A stretch of 22,654 nucleotides of DNA from the NCBI GenBank assembly GCA_032718475.1, contig JAUCBJ010001987.1, positions 1 through 22,654 on the forward strand, written 5' to 3'. Under the pieces are notes generated by a model. That model did no database searches and was not told the origin of the DNA. It saw nothing but the letters and a program-made list of their open reading frames with translations. This document shows positions 1 to 10,172 of this stretch, piece after piece; the stretch's first letter is position 1; each line of letters opens with the position of its first letter. Position numbers and translations under genes: made by a program. The DNA comes from Nemertoderma westbladi (lineage: Eukaryota; Xenacoelomorpha; Nemertodermatida; Nemertodermatidae).

Positions 1-37
1 ATTCATACTTATTATTTTATACTGAAGAAGTATGAAT
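1..37. repeat. Short inverted repeat at the window edge
   Basis: Bases 1-10 (attcatactt) are the exact reverse complement of bases 28-37 (aagtatgaat), separated by 17 nt. The pair could form a small hairpin or be the inner end of an inverted-repeat element cut by the window edge. Ten-base AT-rich arms arise by chance fairly often, so the meaning is uncertain. Confidence 0.35.
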
Positions 38-106
38 ACGTCCAGTAGCTCACACGCTACAACTGCGGTGCAAAAAATGCTAGAATGAATCAGGGCGTCT
101 ACAGAC

Positions 107-3100
107 AGGTACAGCGTTATTAGTGCATTGCGGTCGAATTTCCCATAAGTAGCTCATGTTAGGCTCTACAGGTACAGCGTTATTAGTGCATTGCGGTCGA
201 ATTTCCCATAAGTAGCTCATGTTAGGCTCTACAGGTACAGCGTTATTAGTGCATTGCGGTCGAATTTCCCATAAGTAGCTCATGTTAGGCTCTACAGGTA
301 CAGCGTTATTAGTGCATTGCGGTCGAATTTCCCATAAAGTAGCTCATGTTAGGCTCTACAGGTACAGCGTTATTAGTGCATTGCGGTCGAATTTCCCATA
401 AGTAGCTCATGTTAGGCTCTACAGGTACAGCGTTATTAGTGCATTGCGGTCGAATTTCCCATAAGTAGCTCATGTTAGGCTCTACAGGTACAGCGTTATT
501 AGTGCATTGCGGTCGAATTTCCCATAAGTAGCTCATGTTAGGCTCTACAGGTACAGCGTTATTAGTGCATTGCGGTCGAATTTCCCATAAGTAGCTCATG
601 TTAGGCTCTACAGGTACAGCGTTATTAGTGCATTGCGGTCGAATTTCCCATAAGTAGCACATGTTAGGCTCTACAGGTACAGCGTTATTAGTGCATTGCG
701 GTCGAATTTCCCATAAGTAGCTCATGTTAGGCTCTACAGGTACAGCGTTATTAGTGCATTGCGGTCGAATTTCCCATAAGTAGCACATGTTAGGCTCTAC
801 AGGTACAGCGTTATTAGTGCATTGCGGTCGAATTTCCCATAAGTAGCTCATGTTAGGCTCTACAGGTACAGCGTTATTAGTGCATTGCGGTCGAATTTCC
901 CATAAGTAGCTCATGTTAGGCTCTACAGGTACAGCGTTATTAGTGCATTGCGGTCGAATTTCCCATAAAGTAGCTCATGTTAGGCTCTACAGGTACAGCG
1001 TTATTAGTGCATTGCGGTCGAATTTCCCATAAGTAGCTCATGTTAGGCTCTACAGGTACAGCGTTAGTAGTGCATTGCGGTCGAATTTCCCATAAGTAGC
1101 TCATGTTAGGCTCTACATGTACAGCGTTATTAGTGCATTGCGGTCGAATTTCCCATAAGTAGCACATGTTAGGCTCTACAGGTACAGCGTTATTAGTGCA
1201 TTGCGGTCGAATTTCCCATAAGTAGCACATGTTAGGCTCTACAGGTACAGCGTTATTAGTGCATTGCGGTCGAATTTCCCATAAGTAGCTCATGTTAGGC
1301 TCTACAGGTACAGCGTTATTAGTGCATTGCGGTCGAATTTCCCATAAGTAGCTCATGTTAGGCTCTACAGGTACAGCGTTATTAGTGCATTGCGGTCGAA
1401 TTTCCCATAAGTAGCTCATGTTAGGCTCTACAGGTACAGCGTTATTAGTGCATTGCGGTCGAATTTCCCATAAAGTAGCTCATGTTAGGCTCTACAGGTA
1501 CAGCGTTATTAGTGCATTGCGGTCGAATTTCCCATAAGTAGCTCATGTTAGGCTCTACAGGTACAGCGTTATTAGTGCATTGCGGTCGAATTTCCCATAA
1601 GTAGCTCATGTTAGGCTCTACAGGTACAGCGTTATTAGTGCATTGCGGTCGAATTTCCCATAAGTAGCTCATGTTAGGCTCTACAGGTACAGCGTTATTA
1701 GTGCATTGCGGTCGAATTTCCCATAAGTAGCTCATGTTAGGCTCTACAGGTACAGCGTTATTAGTGCATTGCGGTCGAATTTCCCATAAGTAGCACATGT
1801 TAGGCTCTACAGGTACAGCGTTATTAGTGCATTGCGGTCGAATTTCCCATAAGTAGCTCATGTTAGGCTCTACAGGTACAGCGTTATTAGTGCATTGCGG
1901 TCGAATTTCCCATAAGTAGCACATGTTAGGCTCTACAGGTACAGCGTTATTAGTGCATTGCGGTCGAATTTCCCATAAGTAGCTCATGTTAGGCTCTACA
2001 GGTACAGCGTTATTAGTGCATTGCGGTCGAATTTCCCATAAGTAGCTCATGTTAGGCTCTACAGGTACAGCGTTATTAGTGCATTGCGGTCGAATTTCCC
2101 ATAAAGTAGCTCATGTTAGGCTCTACAGGTACAGCGTTATTAGTGCATTGCGGTCGAATTTCCCATAAGTAGCTCATGTTAGGCTCTACAGGTACAGCGT
2201 TAGTAGTGCATTGCGGTCGAATTTCCCATAAGTAGCTCATGTTAGGCTCTACATGTACAGCGTTATTAGTGCATTGCGGTCGAATTTCCCATAAGTAGCA
2301 CATGTTAGGCTCTACAGGTACAGCGTTATTAGTGCATTGCGGTCGAATTTCCCATAAGTAGCTCATGTTAGGCTCTACAGGTACAGCGTTATTAGTGCAT
2401 TGCGGTCGAATTTCCCATAAGTAGCACATGTTAGGCTCTACAGGTACAGCGTTATTAGTGCATTGCGGTCGAATTTCCCATAAGTAGCTCATGTTAGGCT
2501 CTACAGGTACAGCGTTATTAGTGCATTGCGGTCGAATTTCCCATAAGTAGCTCATGTTAGGCTCTACAGGTACAGCGTTATTAGTGCATTGCGGTCGAAT
2601 TTCCCATAAGTAGCTCATGTTAGGCTCTACAGGTACAGCGTTATTAGTGCATTGCGGTCGAATTTCCCATAAGTAGCTCATGTTAGGCTCTACAGGTACA
2701 GCGTTATTAGTGCATTGCGGTCGAATTTCCCATAAGTAGCTCATGTTAGGCTCTACAGGTACAGCGTTATTAGTGCATTGCGGTCGAATTTCCCATAAGT
2801 AGCTCATGTTAGGCTCTACAGGTACAGCGTTATTAGTGCATTGCGGTCGAATTTCCCATAAGTAGCTCATGTTAGGCTCTACAGGTACAGCGTTATTAGT
2901 GCATTGCGGTCGAATTTCCCATAAGTAGCTCATGTTAGGCTCTACAGGTACAGCGTTATTAGTGCATTGCGGTCGAATTTCCCATAAGTAGCTCATGTTA
3001 GGCTCTACAGGTACAGCGTTATTAGTGCATTGCGGTCGAATTTCCCATAAGTAGCTCATGTTAGGCTCTACAGGTACAGCGTTATTAGTGCATTGCGGTC

Positions 3101-3769
3101 GAATTTCCCATAAGTAGCTCATGTTAGGCTCTACAGGTACAGCGTTATTAGTGCATTGCGGTCGAATTTCCCATAAGTAGCTCATGTTAGGCTCTACAGG
3201 TACAGCGTTATTAGTGCATTGCGGTCGAATTTCCCATAAGTAGCTCATGTTAGGCTCTACAGGTACAGCGTTATTAGTGCATTGCGGTCGAATTTCCCAT
3301 AAGTAGCTCATGTTAGGCTCTACAGGTACAGCGTTATTAGTGCATTGCGGTCGAATTTCCCATAAGTAGCTCATGTTAGGCTCTACAGGTACAGCGTTAT
3401 TAGTGCATTGCGGTCGAATTTCCCATAAGTAGCTCATGTTAGGCTCTACAGGTACAGCGTTATTAGTGCATTGCGGTCGAATTTCCCATAAGTAGCTCAT
3501 GTTAGGCTCTACAGGTACAGCGTTATTAGTGCATTGCGGTCGAATTTCCCATAAGTAGCTCATGTTAGGCTCTACAGGTACAGCGTTATTAGTGCATTGC
3601 GGTCGAATTTCCCATAAGTAGCACATGTTAGGCTCTACAGGTACAGCGTTATTGGTGCATTGCAGTCGAATTTCCCATAAGTACTGTAGCTCATGTTGGC
3701 TCTACAGGTACAGCGTTATTAGTGCATTGCGGTCGAATTTCCCATTTAAGTAGCTCATCATGTTAGGCC
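107..3769. repeat. 63-bp minisatellite array (~58 units)
   Basis: A head-to-tail tandem repeat with a 63-bp period. Each unit starts near aggtacagcgttattag and ends near atgttaggctctac. Most units are identical. Recurrent variants are a T-to-A change (agctcatg to agcacatg, first seen near 657), gttagtag (1065 and 2201), acatgtacag (near 1116 and 2252), and units with one extra A (64 bp, near 338, 969, 1474 and 2105). The last units (3640-3769) are degenerate, with insertions such as ctgt and tca. A degraded half unit may precede the array at about 50-106. The minus strand has one open frame repeating 21 residues (MSYLWEIRPQ...). Each 64-bp unit breaks that frame and leads to a stop, so this is most likely non-coding satellite DNA, not a repeat protein. 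Confidence 0.97.
338..2362. repeat. Higher-order duplication (1136-bp period) inside the 63-bp array
   Basis: Diagnostic variants recur with an offset of exactly 1136 bp: the extra-A units (338 to 1474, 969 to 2105), the agcac variants (657 to 1793, 783 to 1919, 1162 to 2298), gttagtag (1065 to 2201) and acatgt (1116 to 2252). 1136 equals 18 units of 63 plus the 2 extra bases. The match is lost after about 1224/2360, where the next agcac variant is displaced by one unit. This indicates a block duplication of at least ~890 bp, as expected from unequal exchange or replication slippage at the multi-unit scale. Confidence 0.88.
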
Positions 3770-5100
3770 AGTATGTTCTTTCATTTTTTCGTAGAGGACA
3801 ATGTAATTTAATTGAAATTAAAAAGGAGTAGGCTGATATGGTAGCCTCACATTATATGAGAATCACAATACAATTTGCTCGTAGATGAGTAAATTTGTTT
3901 GTAAATAAACCCATTGAAAATTAGAAGAAGCTCATTCTCGCGGCTATGTGTGCCTCGTACCATTGGACCGAGACATAGATACTGTAGATAGGCACGCGGC
4001 AATTCTAGCAGGGCTGGCGTAGTTCAATATAAACATTTACACGTAAATACCTCGTACAGCCGTACCACCAAGGGCCTTCATACTGTATTGCATAATGATT
4101 GTATTTGTTTATTAAAATATCTAGTCCTGATTGGTCGAAATCAAATGGAAAGAGTGAGGCCTATAATATATCTAGAGTAGTTCTACATACATAATCAAAT
4201 ACCTTATGGCACCCTCTGTCCATTTTGTCAATATCAGATAAATCATTTGCTCAGAGTTATTCGTTGTTGGTTATCAGCTAGCTAAACGTGCATGAACGAA
4301 AGGTTGGAAGTTTGCCTATAGTAAAACAAATAAACCCACTTTTATAAGTTCAATATTGCCTTGAATTCCTAAGCCTTTCTTCCTATTAATTAGTTCACTT
4401 TAATTGTTTCAAAAAATGTCTGTAATGTCTATATTGAATTTCATTGTTTCTTTGTTAATAAACTACAGACTACTAAATACATCAACCAGAGATTACTGTA
4501 TCTAGGTTACTACTGTGTGTACACTTACTTACACTACGTACATTAGTTACAGCAATTTATTATTCTACAAGAGCTTATGGTTCTGACTAGCTGAGTGCTG
4601 GTGTATCCATGAAAGACTATAGTATATTAATATAGCCTTATATTAATTATTTATGGCCAATAGCGCACAAAGTATGGTTACTTATTTCCCAGTGTGGTCC
4701 CCCCGTAACTATACTCCCCACCACAAACTGGTTCTCATTTAGCAATCATTTAAGGAGGCAAGGCGGGTTTGCGATCTGTTTATTCCCTTTAATGCATTCG
4801 TCCCGAAACTAAAACTGCACTGCTCTGGCCCCCGTGCGGGGATTGAACCCTCGACAACTGGAGAGATGTCAATTCAAAGCAACGAATTTAACAGGTTTAC
4901 AAAGGTGGGACCGCAGCTAATGTCCCCTTCATTGAATATACAGTAACTAATTCACTGGTGCACTGTATTGTACAGTTTGTTGCGACTTACTTTAGTATAA
5001 TGTTGGAGGCACCCTCTAACAATCAATTTGCATTCAATGTTTTGTTTGGATAATTTGTATTTCGTTATCCACACTTTTGTATACAATTTGAAGCTAAACC
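3770..5100. other. AT-rich non-coding interval
   Basis: No convincing exon is visible on either strand. The interval is AT-rich, with frequent stops in all frames and scattered TA-rich motifs. The only structured piece noticed is a possible tRNA-derived SINE on the minus strand around 4640-4930, listed separately. Under the gene model proposed here, the interval lies upstream of the candidate first exon at 5101 and would hold the promoter or 5' UTR. No clear core promoter element could be identified. Confidence 0.6.
4640..4930 (-). mobile_element. Possible tRNA-derived SINE
   Basis: On the minus strand, near 4838-4850, the sequence GGTTCAATCCCCG is close to the RNA polymerase III B-box consensus (GGTTCGANTCC). 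It sits in a T-arm-like context with partly paired flanks (CGAGG...CCCCG). A clear A-box at the normal 30-45 nt distance is not seen: the nearest TAGCTGCGG is about 70 nt away. The ~200 bases downstream on the minus strand are less AT-rich than their surroundings, as in a SINE body. A genuine tRNA gene is unlikely because no acceptor or anticodon stem pairs. The boundaries are guesses. Confidence 0.25.
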
Positions 5101-5196
5101 ATGTCGAGTAACAATGTTAAGCGGATATTACCCGTTCTGGCATTATCAGGATTAATACCAAAAAGTGATCCGGATATTTACTCCGCAGATTATTAT
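5101..5196 (+). CDS. Candidate first coding exon of a PH-domain protein gene
   Basis: This short frame starts at ATG 5101 (context aaaccATGt). An in-frame TAA lies six bases upstream, so the start cannot extend further 5'. It gives 32 codons ending ...DIYSADYY before a possible 5' splice site, TAT|GTAAAA, at 5197. That donor leaves phase 0, which is what the exon at 12389 needs. Joined in this way, the N-terminal stretch leads directly into the first PH strand (GHLEKS). No signal peptide is evident: the start is polar and basic (MSSNNVKR), followed by a mildly hydrophobic run. If the donor is not used, the frame continues ten more codons to a TGA at 5227, giving an unremarkable 42-residue ORF. 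The weaknesses are the modest donor, the ~7.2 kb intron it implies, and the possibility that the true first exon lies elsewhere. Exons at 12389 and 13871 are much better supported. Confidence 0.4.
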
Positions 5197-6124
5197 GTAA
5201 AACTTTATATGATGGGTAACTTTATGTGACCGGTGAATGCCGTGATAGGCGTCCGCAGGATTTACATTGACATATAAATAGGGTCCAGGTAGAAATTGAT
5301 ACAGTAGGCCAACCATGTTGCATTACAGGGTAAAAGGGGAAGTAATGGACAAAGTAGAAAAAAAATAATATTGTACCTGATGGCTTGTCCGGGTAGAATG
5401 TAACTGATAGTATTAACATAGCAATTTAATTAACAAATATAATATTACCATGGTAAAATATTAACATTACCATGGTTTCGCTAGACCCCCGGTTTAATTC
5501 CCTTTCAATATACCATAATTCAGGATGGCCTAGAACTGTAGATGTGATAATTCGGCGCATTATTTACTGGTTCTGTGACAAAGTCACCTCCTAAGAACTA
5601 ATAAGCCCTAAACACAAATAAATTTATCTCGAATGTCGTAATATACGCCTAAGCTACTGTAGTAGGCTAATATAAATAGTAATAATAGTAATATTGTAAT
5701 AGTAATTTGTTAGTGATAAATACCTTATAATGTATTGAGTAAATATATTTTTAATTTGGAAATGCAATGATTTGATGGATATTTCTCAACCTGCTTCCCG
5801 CTACGATGTATAAACAGGAGATTGTTTATAGTGTAAGTTTTAATTTTCTTTCAATATTGGTGTTTCAATTATATACCATCAGGAGGGGTTGAGTTTTTGT
5901 AAATTAATTATTTTATTGATGTTTTTAAGTACTGTATATGGGAAATTGAGACAGGGTGGGGGTACTGAAATCCCATTAATTAATTTCATTTAATTTAATA
6001 AATATTTCTTCTTCATGGTTAAATTACAAATTAAGGGAAAGGAGAAGGTTAAAATGGCACGCTATTCTAACCAAAACAATAAACGATAGGCAATAGTAGT
6101 AATCAGCTGTTATTTTCCGTGTTT
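5197..6124. other. AT-rich non-coding interval (proposed intron 1, 5' part)
   Basis: No gene is recognised here. The stretch has a TACCATGGTA palindrome near 5447, repeated in part about 25 bases later (attaccatggt twice), and a simple AATAGTAAT-type repeat around 5675-5710. A 65-codon minus-strand frame at 5222-5419 has no protein-like features and overlaps the candidate exon region, so it was not called. In the gene model this is the start of a ~7.2 kb first intron running to 12388. Confidence 0.5.
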
Positions 6125-6620
6125 TCCTGTTACCCCCCCCCCCCCCGGCCATTCCTGTTACCCCCCCCCAGTGCTGTTACCCCCCCCCCCCCCATTCCTG
6201 TTACCCCCCCCCAGTGCTGTTACCCCCCCCCCCCCCATTCCTGTTACCCCCCCCCCCCGTCACACTAGTGATTCCTGTTACCCCCCCCCCCCCCCCATAT
6301 TGGAAATTATTTGCAGGATATAAGCGCTAGTGATATAGATATTTTGACATACGATATAACAAACAAAGGTTATTGTTTTGATTAGAAAAGCTGTCTCTAT
6401 AACCTGGTCCTTTCCCTCAATTGGTAACAAGATCGTTTATTGTTTTGGTTAGAAAAAGCCGACTCTGAAACGTGCTCCTTTCCCTGAGTTGGTAACTAAA
6501 ATGGTTACTAACATGAATCATTTTCTCTGATGGGGGGGGGGGGGGGGTAACAGAATGGGGGTTAACAACACTGGGGGAGGGGGGGGGGGGGGGGTTACAG
6601 GAATGGGGGGCGTAACAGGA
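6125..6620. mobile_element. Foldback element with C-run / G-run termini
   Basis: The left end carries about six tandem copies of a motif of type ttcctgttac followed by 8 to 18 C residues (C runs at 6133-6146, 6161-6169, 6180-6193 and on to 6281-6296). The right end carries the same motif in inverted orientation: G runs at 6532-6547 and about 6577-6594, each followed by taacag or ttacag, ending gtaacagga at 6612-6620. The outermost nine bases, tcctgttac at 6125-6133 and gtaacagga at 6612-6620, are perfect inverted repeats. The whole is about 496 bp with no coding capacity, as in a foldback or MITE-type element. No target-site duplication is clear. Run lengths may be affected by sequencing error. 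Confidence 0.55.
6367..6495. repeat. Two-copy ~67-bp tandem repeat inside the foldback element
   Basis: Bases 6367-6427 and 6434-6495 align along their full length. Both begin gtttattgttttg-gttag or a close variant, and both end with tcctttccct, then a ttggtaac segment. They differ by scattered substitutions and small indels. They form the interior of the C/G-run foldback element and look like an old tandem duplication. Confidence 0.75.
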
Positions 6621-6677
6621 CAGTTACCTTATTTTCCGCTGGAGGAGGATGAATTTTGATTGCGTTGAAAGCCCCCC

Positions 6678-7093
6678 GGTCAGGTCAGGTATTCTAGGTC
6701 ATTGATCAAGAAAACTTGCCACTTCCATGCAGCATAAAGGAGGTGCCACCTGTAGCTGCATAGACCCTCTTACTAGGGCAAATCTGGTCCTGTAACTAGG
6801 ACCCCCTTCGTTCTGGGATAAGGACGCCCTTGGTCCTGGATTAAGGACCCATATACTTGGCTGCAGGAGTATATGGCCTGGCCAGGCAGATGGTGATCTA
6901 CCAATGGCTGGTCAGGAGTAGAGTGTTCTCATGTCCACTCTGAGTGCACTTCACTGCGACCTGCACCTGGCAGCAGGGGTACAGGGCATGATCCAGCAGA
7001 TGAGCTGCACAGCCAATGGTGGGTCATGTGCGCCAGAGTAGATATGGGTGATGGGCCTCATATCTGACTACACTGCGACACCCACCCTGAGGA
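6678..7093 (+). other. LINE 5' leader / untranslated region
   Basis: This stretch is distinctly less AT-rich than the DNA to its left and leads without a break into the LINE start codon. It contains two similar segments with the core cactgcgac (about 6953 and 7071), and repeated phrases such as aaggac and ccaatgg. RTE-type elements usually have short 5' leaders carrying an internal promoter. That role here is inferred from position only, and the left boundary is approximate. Confidence 0.5.
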
Positions 7094-8000
7094 ATGGCAA
7101 ACCAGGGTGTGGTATTTGCCCCGAGAGCTGACTCGGCAAAAAAGCACCCCCCAACCCCCACTATGGATTACATTAGTAATGCGGAGGTCCAGCCACTAGA
7201 GGCCAGTGGAATGACTGGACACAATCGGCCTCACAGGCGTCAGTTATCTCCTGACCGGCTGCCTGCCTCACCCCCTACTGGAGAGAGAGCGGCAAACAAT
7301 TCTTTGAGTCCCTTTCCTGATGACCTTTCTGGCCCAAACCCTGGGTCACCAGGGAGGCCAGATTGTGAGGGGGAGAGGGATTCTGGAGTTGGAGGCTACT
7401 CTCATGTTCCACCCCGACCAACAAAGCCATTGGTGAATCTGAGGCAAGTCACTAGACTAGCCTCAGTAAACACCCTAACACTCGGGTCCCCAATGCGACA
7501 AGGTGAGCTGACTGCCTTGGCAGATAAGCTTTCTCTTAGTGCAGTGGGTGTTCAAGAGCACCGAATGCAGACTGGACAGACTGATGAGGTTCTGATTAAG
7601 GACATGGGGGCGGTTGGCGACTCGCCCTCGCTTCAGCAGATGATAGTGGCAGTGGTGGAATTGGTCTATTGATGAATCCAACTGCACATGCAGCACTGGA
7701 CAAAATAGACCAAATCTCTAACCGCATCATCCGTTGCCACTTGCCCTTCTCATGTTCTGGAAGACTGGCCAAGAAGTTTCCTAAGGTGGTTCTGATTGTG
7801 TGCTACTCTCCAACTAGTGTTGCCCCTGTAGAGGAGGTTGGAAAATTTCTACCAGAATCTACAAGCAGCTACTGATGGGGTGGATCAGCATGCATTCTTA
7901 ACATTCCTGGAATGGAAACAAGACTGTAATGCATTTACACTGCGACCCTTCTCCAGTGATCACCGCCTTATTGTGGCCAAGGTAAGACTTAGTCTGCGTG
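7094..8000 (+). pseudogene. LINE N-terminal region and broken APE-type endonuclease
   Basis: The first ~120 residues are Pro-, Ser- and Gly-rich and probably disordered. The endonuclease fold begins near 7450 (LASVNTLTLGSP), and its glutamate is kept in VGVQEHRM (about 7541-7570). A frameshift at a G run (7606-7610) moves the frame, which continues in another register as WRLALASADDSG...GGIGLLMNP. A second shift at ggaaaattt (about 7842-7848) restores the first register as FYQNLQAATDG. Near 7905-7915, HAFLTFL passes directly to EWKQDCNAF and then to FSSDHRLIVAKVRLSLR. In related endonucleases roughly 70-80 residues lie between these points, including the GDFN and DYI segments. Those catalytic blocks are therefore deleted, while the terminal SDH triplet (7955-7963) remains. 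The domain cannot be catalytic. Confidence 0.82.
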
Positions 8001-10172
8001 CTAGCAGAACAACGAAATCTGCCTTGCCGCAGCATGACTGGTCCTCTCTGTTGCAACAGCCAAGTGTGAGATCCAGCTTCACACTACAGCTGAGCAACAG
8101 GTATGAGGTTCTTGCCTCTGAGGCGGCAGATCACTGTGAGGGCTATACTGCCTTCACAGAGGCAGTTAAGTTAGCAGCTGCAGAAACAGTTCCTGTATAC
8201 CCTCGAAACAGGAAACGGGCCCCCTGGACTGACAACAAAATTCAGAAGTGCCGAAATGACCTCTACAAGGCGCAGAAAGAGTCCCGACTCAAACAGACTA
8301 CAGCGGCCAAGAATGCAGTTAAGGCTGCATCTAGGTCCCTGAACAGGCAGTACTCTGTTAATTTACAGGAGCTAATAAACCAACAGGTTGATGCCATCAA
8401 TGATGCTGACGACAGCAGGCAATCATCCCAGGCATGGAGATCGATCAACTTGCTTGCTGGTCGAAAAAGCCAACCAACCACCAAGGTTAAGGCTGAATCA
8501 CCAGCCGATCGCCTCAATGGTTGGAAGGCCCACTTTGAAAAGCTCCTCAATAATGACAGGGTATTGCCTGATAACTTTATAGAAGTAAAAGTGTCTGAGT
8601 CTGTACTCCCAGATATTCCCATTGGTGATATCTCCTTTGCAGAAGTGAAGGCTGCTGCAAAGAGCATTAAGACCAATCGTGCCAGTGGAGTAGATGGTGT
8701 TCCCCCTGAGGTCTTTAAAATACCTGAGTGTTTAAAGCTCATCTATCCCATCATAGTAGACATGTACCGAACAACAAGAGTCCCACAAGAAATGAAAACA
8801 AATAAGTTGGTGCCAGTTCCCAAGAAGGGCAACCTAACACTCTATGGTTCTTTTCAGGGAATCTCATTGATCTCGATTGCTGCAAAGCTATACAATAGAT
8901 TCTATTAAATCGCATCAGGGATCCCATTGAGAGACTGCTCCGTGGAAATCAGAATGGGTTCCGTAAAGGTCGTGGGACCATGGAGCCCATTTTGGCGCTT
9001 AGAAGGATAATTGAAGAGTTATCAAAAAAGAAAGACAGGCATCTGGCTGTTATCTTTGTTGACTTCTTCAAGGCCTTTGATTCAGTCTCTCGCTCACGTA
9101 TGTTCAGCATACTTTCATTATATGGGATTCCTGATGAAATTATTGCAGCAATCAGATCAGTATACGATGGTTCGACAACATTTGTGTCTACTGTTGACGG
9201 TGACACAGAACCATTTGAAGTGTTATGGGGCGTCCTCCAGGGAGACACACTTGCACCATTCTTGTTCATAATTGTTGTTGACTATGTTCTACGCATGTCC
9301 TTAAATCATCATAATGATGATGGGGTGATGATAACTCCACCTACTGGCTCCAGAAGTCGAGGAAATCCTGCCAAGTACCTAACTGATCTAGACTTTGCTG
9401 ATGACTTAGGAGTACTCTCAGAATCACTAGAGGGAGCCCAACGGCTCCTTAGCTCATCAGAACATGCTGCTTCTAGTGTTGGTCTTTTTATTAACTCCAG
9501 AAGACCAAAATTTTGACAGTTAACTTTGAAAGTCCTCAGCAAGTCTCTGATCGGATGAGCATAAGCTCAAAAGATGGTATGTTTGAGCATGTGGATGACT
9601 TCTGTTACCTGGGATCATGGATCCGGAAGTCAGGTGAGGACCTTCGAATACGTAAGGGAAAGGCATGGGCAGCCTTGAATAGGCTTTCCAGGATTTGGAA
9701 GTCACCGAGAATTAATCAGAAACTTAAGGTCCGATTATTTAGAGCAGCAGTAGTTCCAGTACTCCTCTATGGGAGTCCATGCTGGGCTCTAACTGCTGAG
9801 GACACCAAATCTCTGGATGGCACATTCACAAGAATGCTACGCCGGGTTCATTGTGTCAAGTGCAATGCACACATCTCCAACCAGACACTATATAACATTA
9901 GAGGTGTCTCATTGGTTCCCCCAAGCTTGACACTAGAACAAAATCGCCTCCGCTTTGCAGGACATTGCTTTCGCCGTGAGGACCAGCCAGTGCATAATCT
10001 TGTACTTTGGCAGCCTCATGGAGTGAATAAGCATGGTGGACAGCCCAGGACTTTCTTGAGACGCATCTTAAAGGACACTGGCCTTGAAGATGCGGATGAT
10101 CTAGCAAATGTCATGGGTGATAGGGAGTTTTGGCGGTGCAATTTTGTCGATAAGCCGGCACATCTTTCTTAA
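8001..10172 (+). pseudogene. LINE reverse transcriptase and C-terminal region, frameshifted
   Basis: After the endonuclease remnant come ~200 residues of linker, basic and Lys/Arg-rich (KAQKESRLKQ). Then comes the RT: VPVPKKGN (about 8810-8830), GISLISIAAKLYNR, NGFRKGRGT (about 8955), the motif A region FVDFFKAFDSV (catalytic Asp codon at 9061), GVLQGDTLAP (about 9227-9256) and FADD (9394-9405). The catalytic aspartates are intact, but two further frameshifts break the frame: one near 8901-8905, just after KLYNRF, and one near 9499-9503, where the frame resumes as KTKILTVNF. The C-terminal part has YLGSWIRKSG, then LLYGSPCWALT and RLRFAGHCFRR, wording typical of RTE-like C termini, and ends at TAA 10170-10172. 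The protein would be non-functional without repair of all breaks. Confidence 0.87.

Noticed and set aside
80-3626. Minus-strand repeat-protein genes (21-residue repeat)
   Set aside because: The frames exist only because the unit is 63 bp. Each 64-bp unit breaks them, and no start context, splice site or other protein sequence adjoins them.
107-3769. CRISPR array
   Set aside because: The repeats are contiguous 63-bp units with no unique spacers, and the surrounding sequence is eukaryotic.
8263-8742. 159-codon minus-strand frame
   Set aside because: It lies wholly antisense to the LINE linker/RT coding region and has no recognisable protein features; it is a shadow frame.
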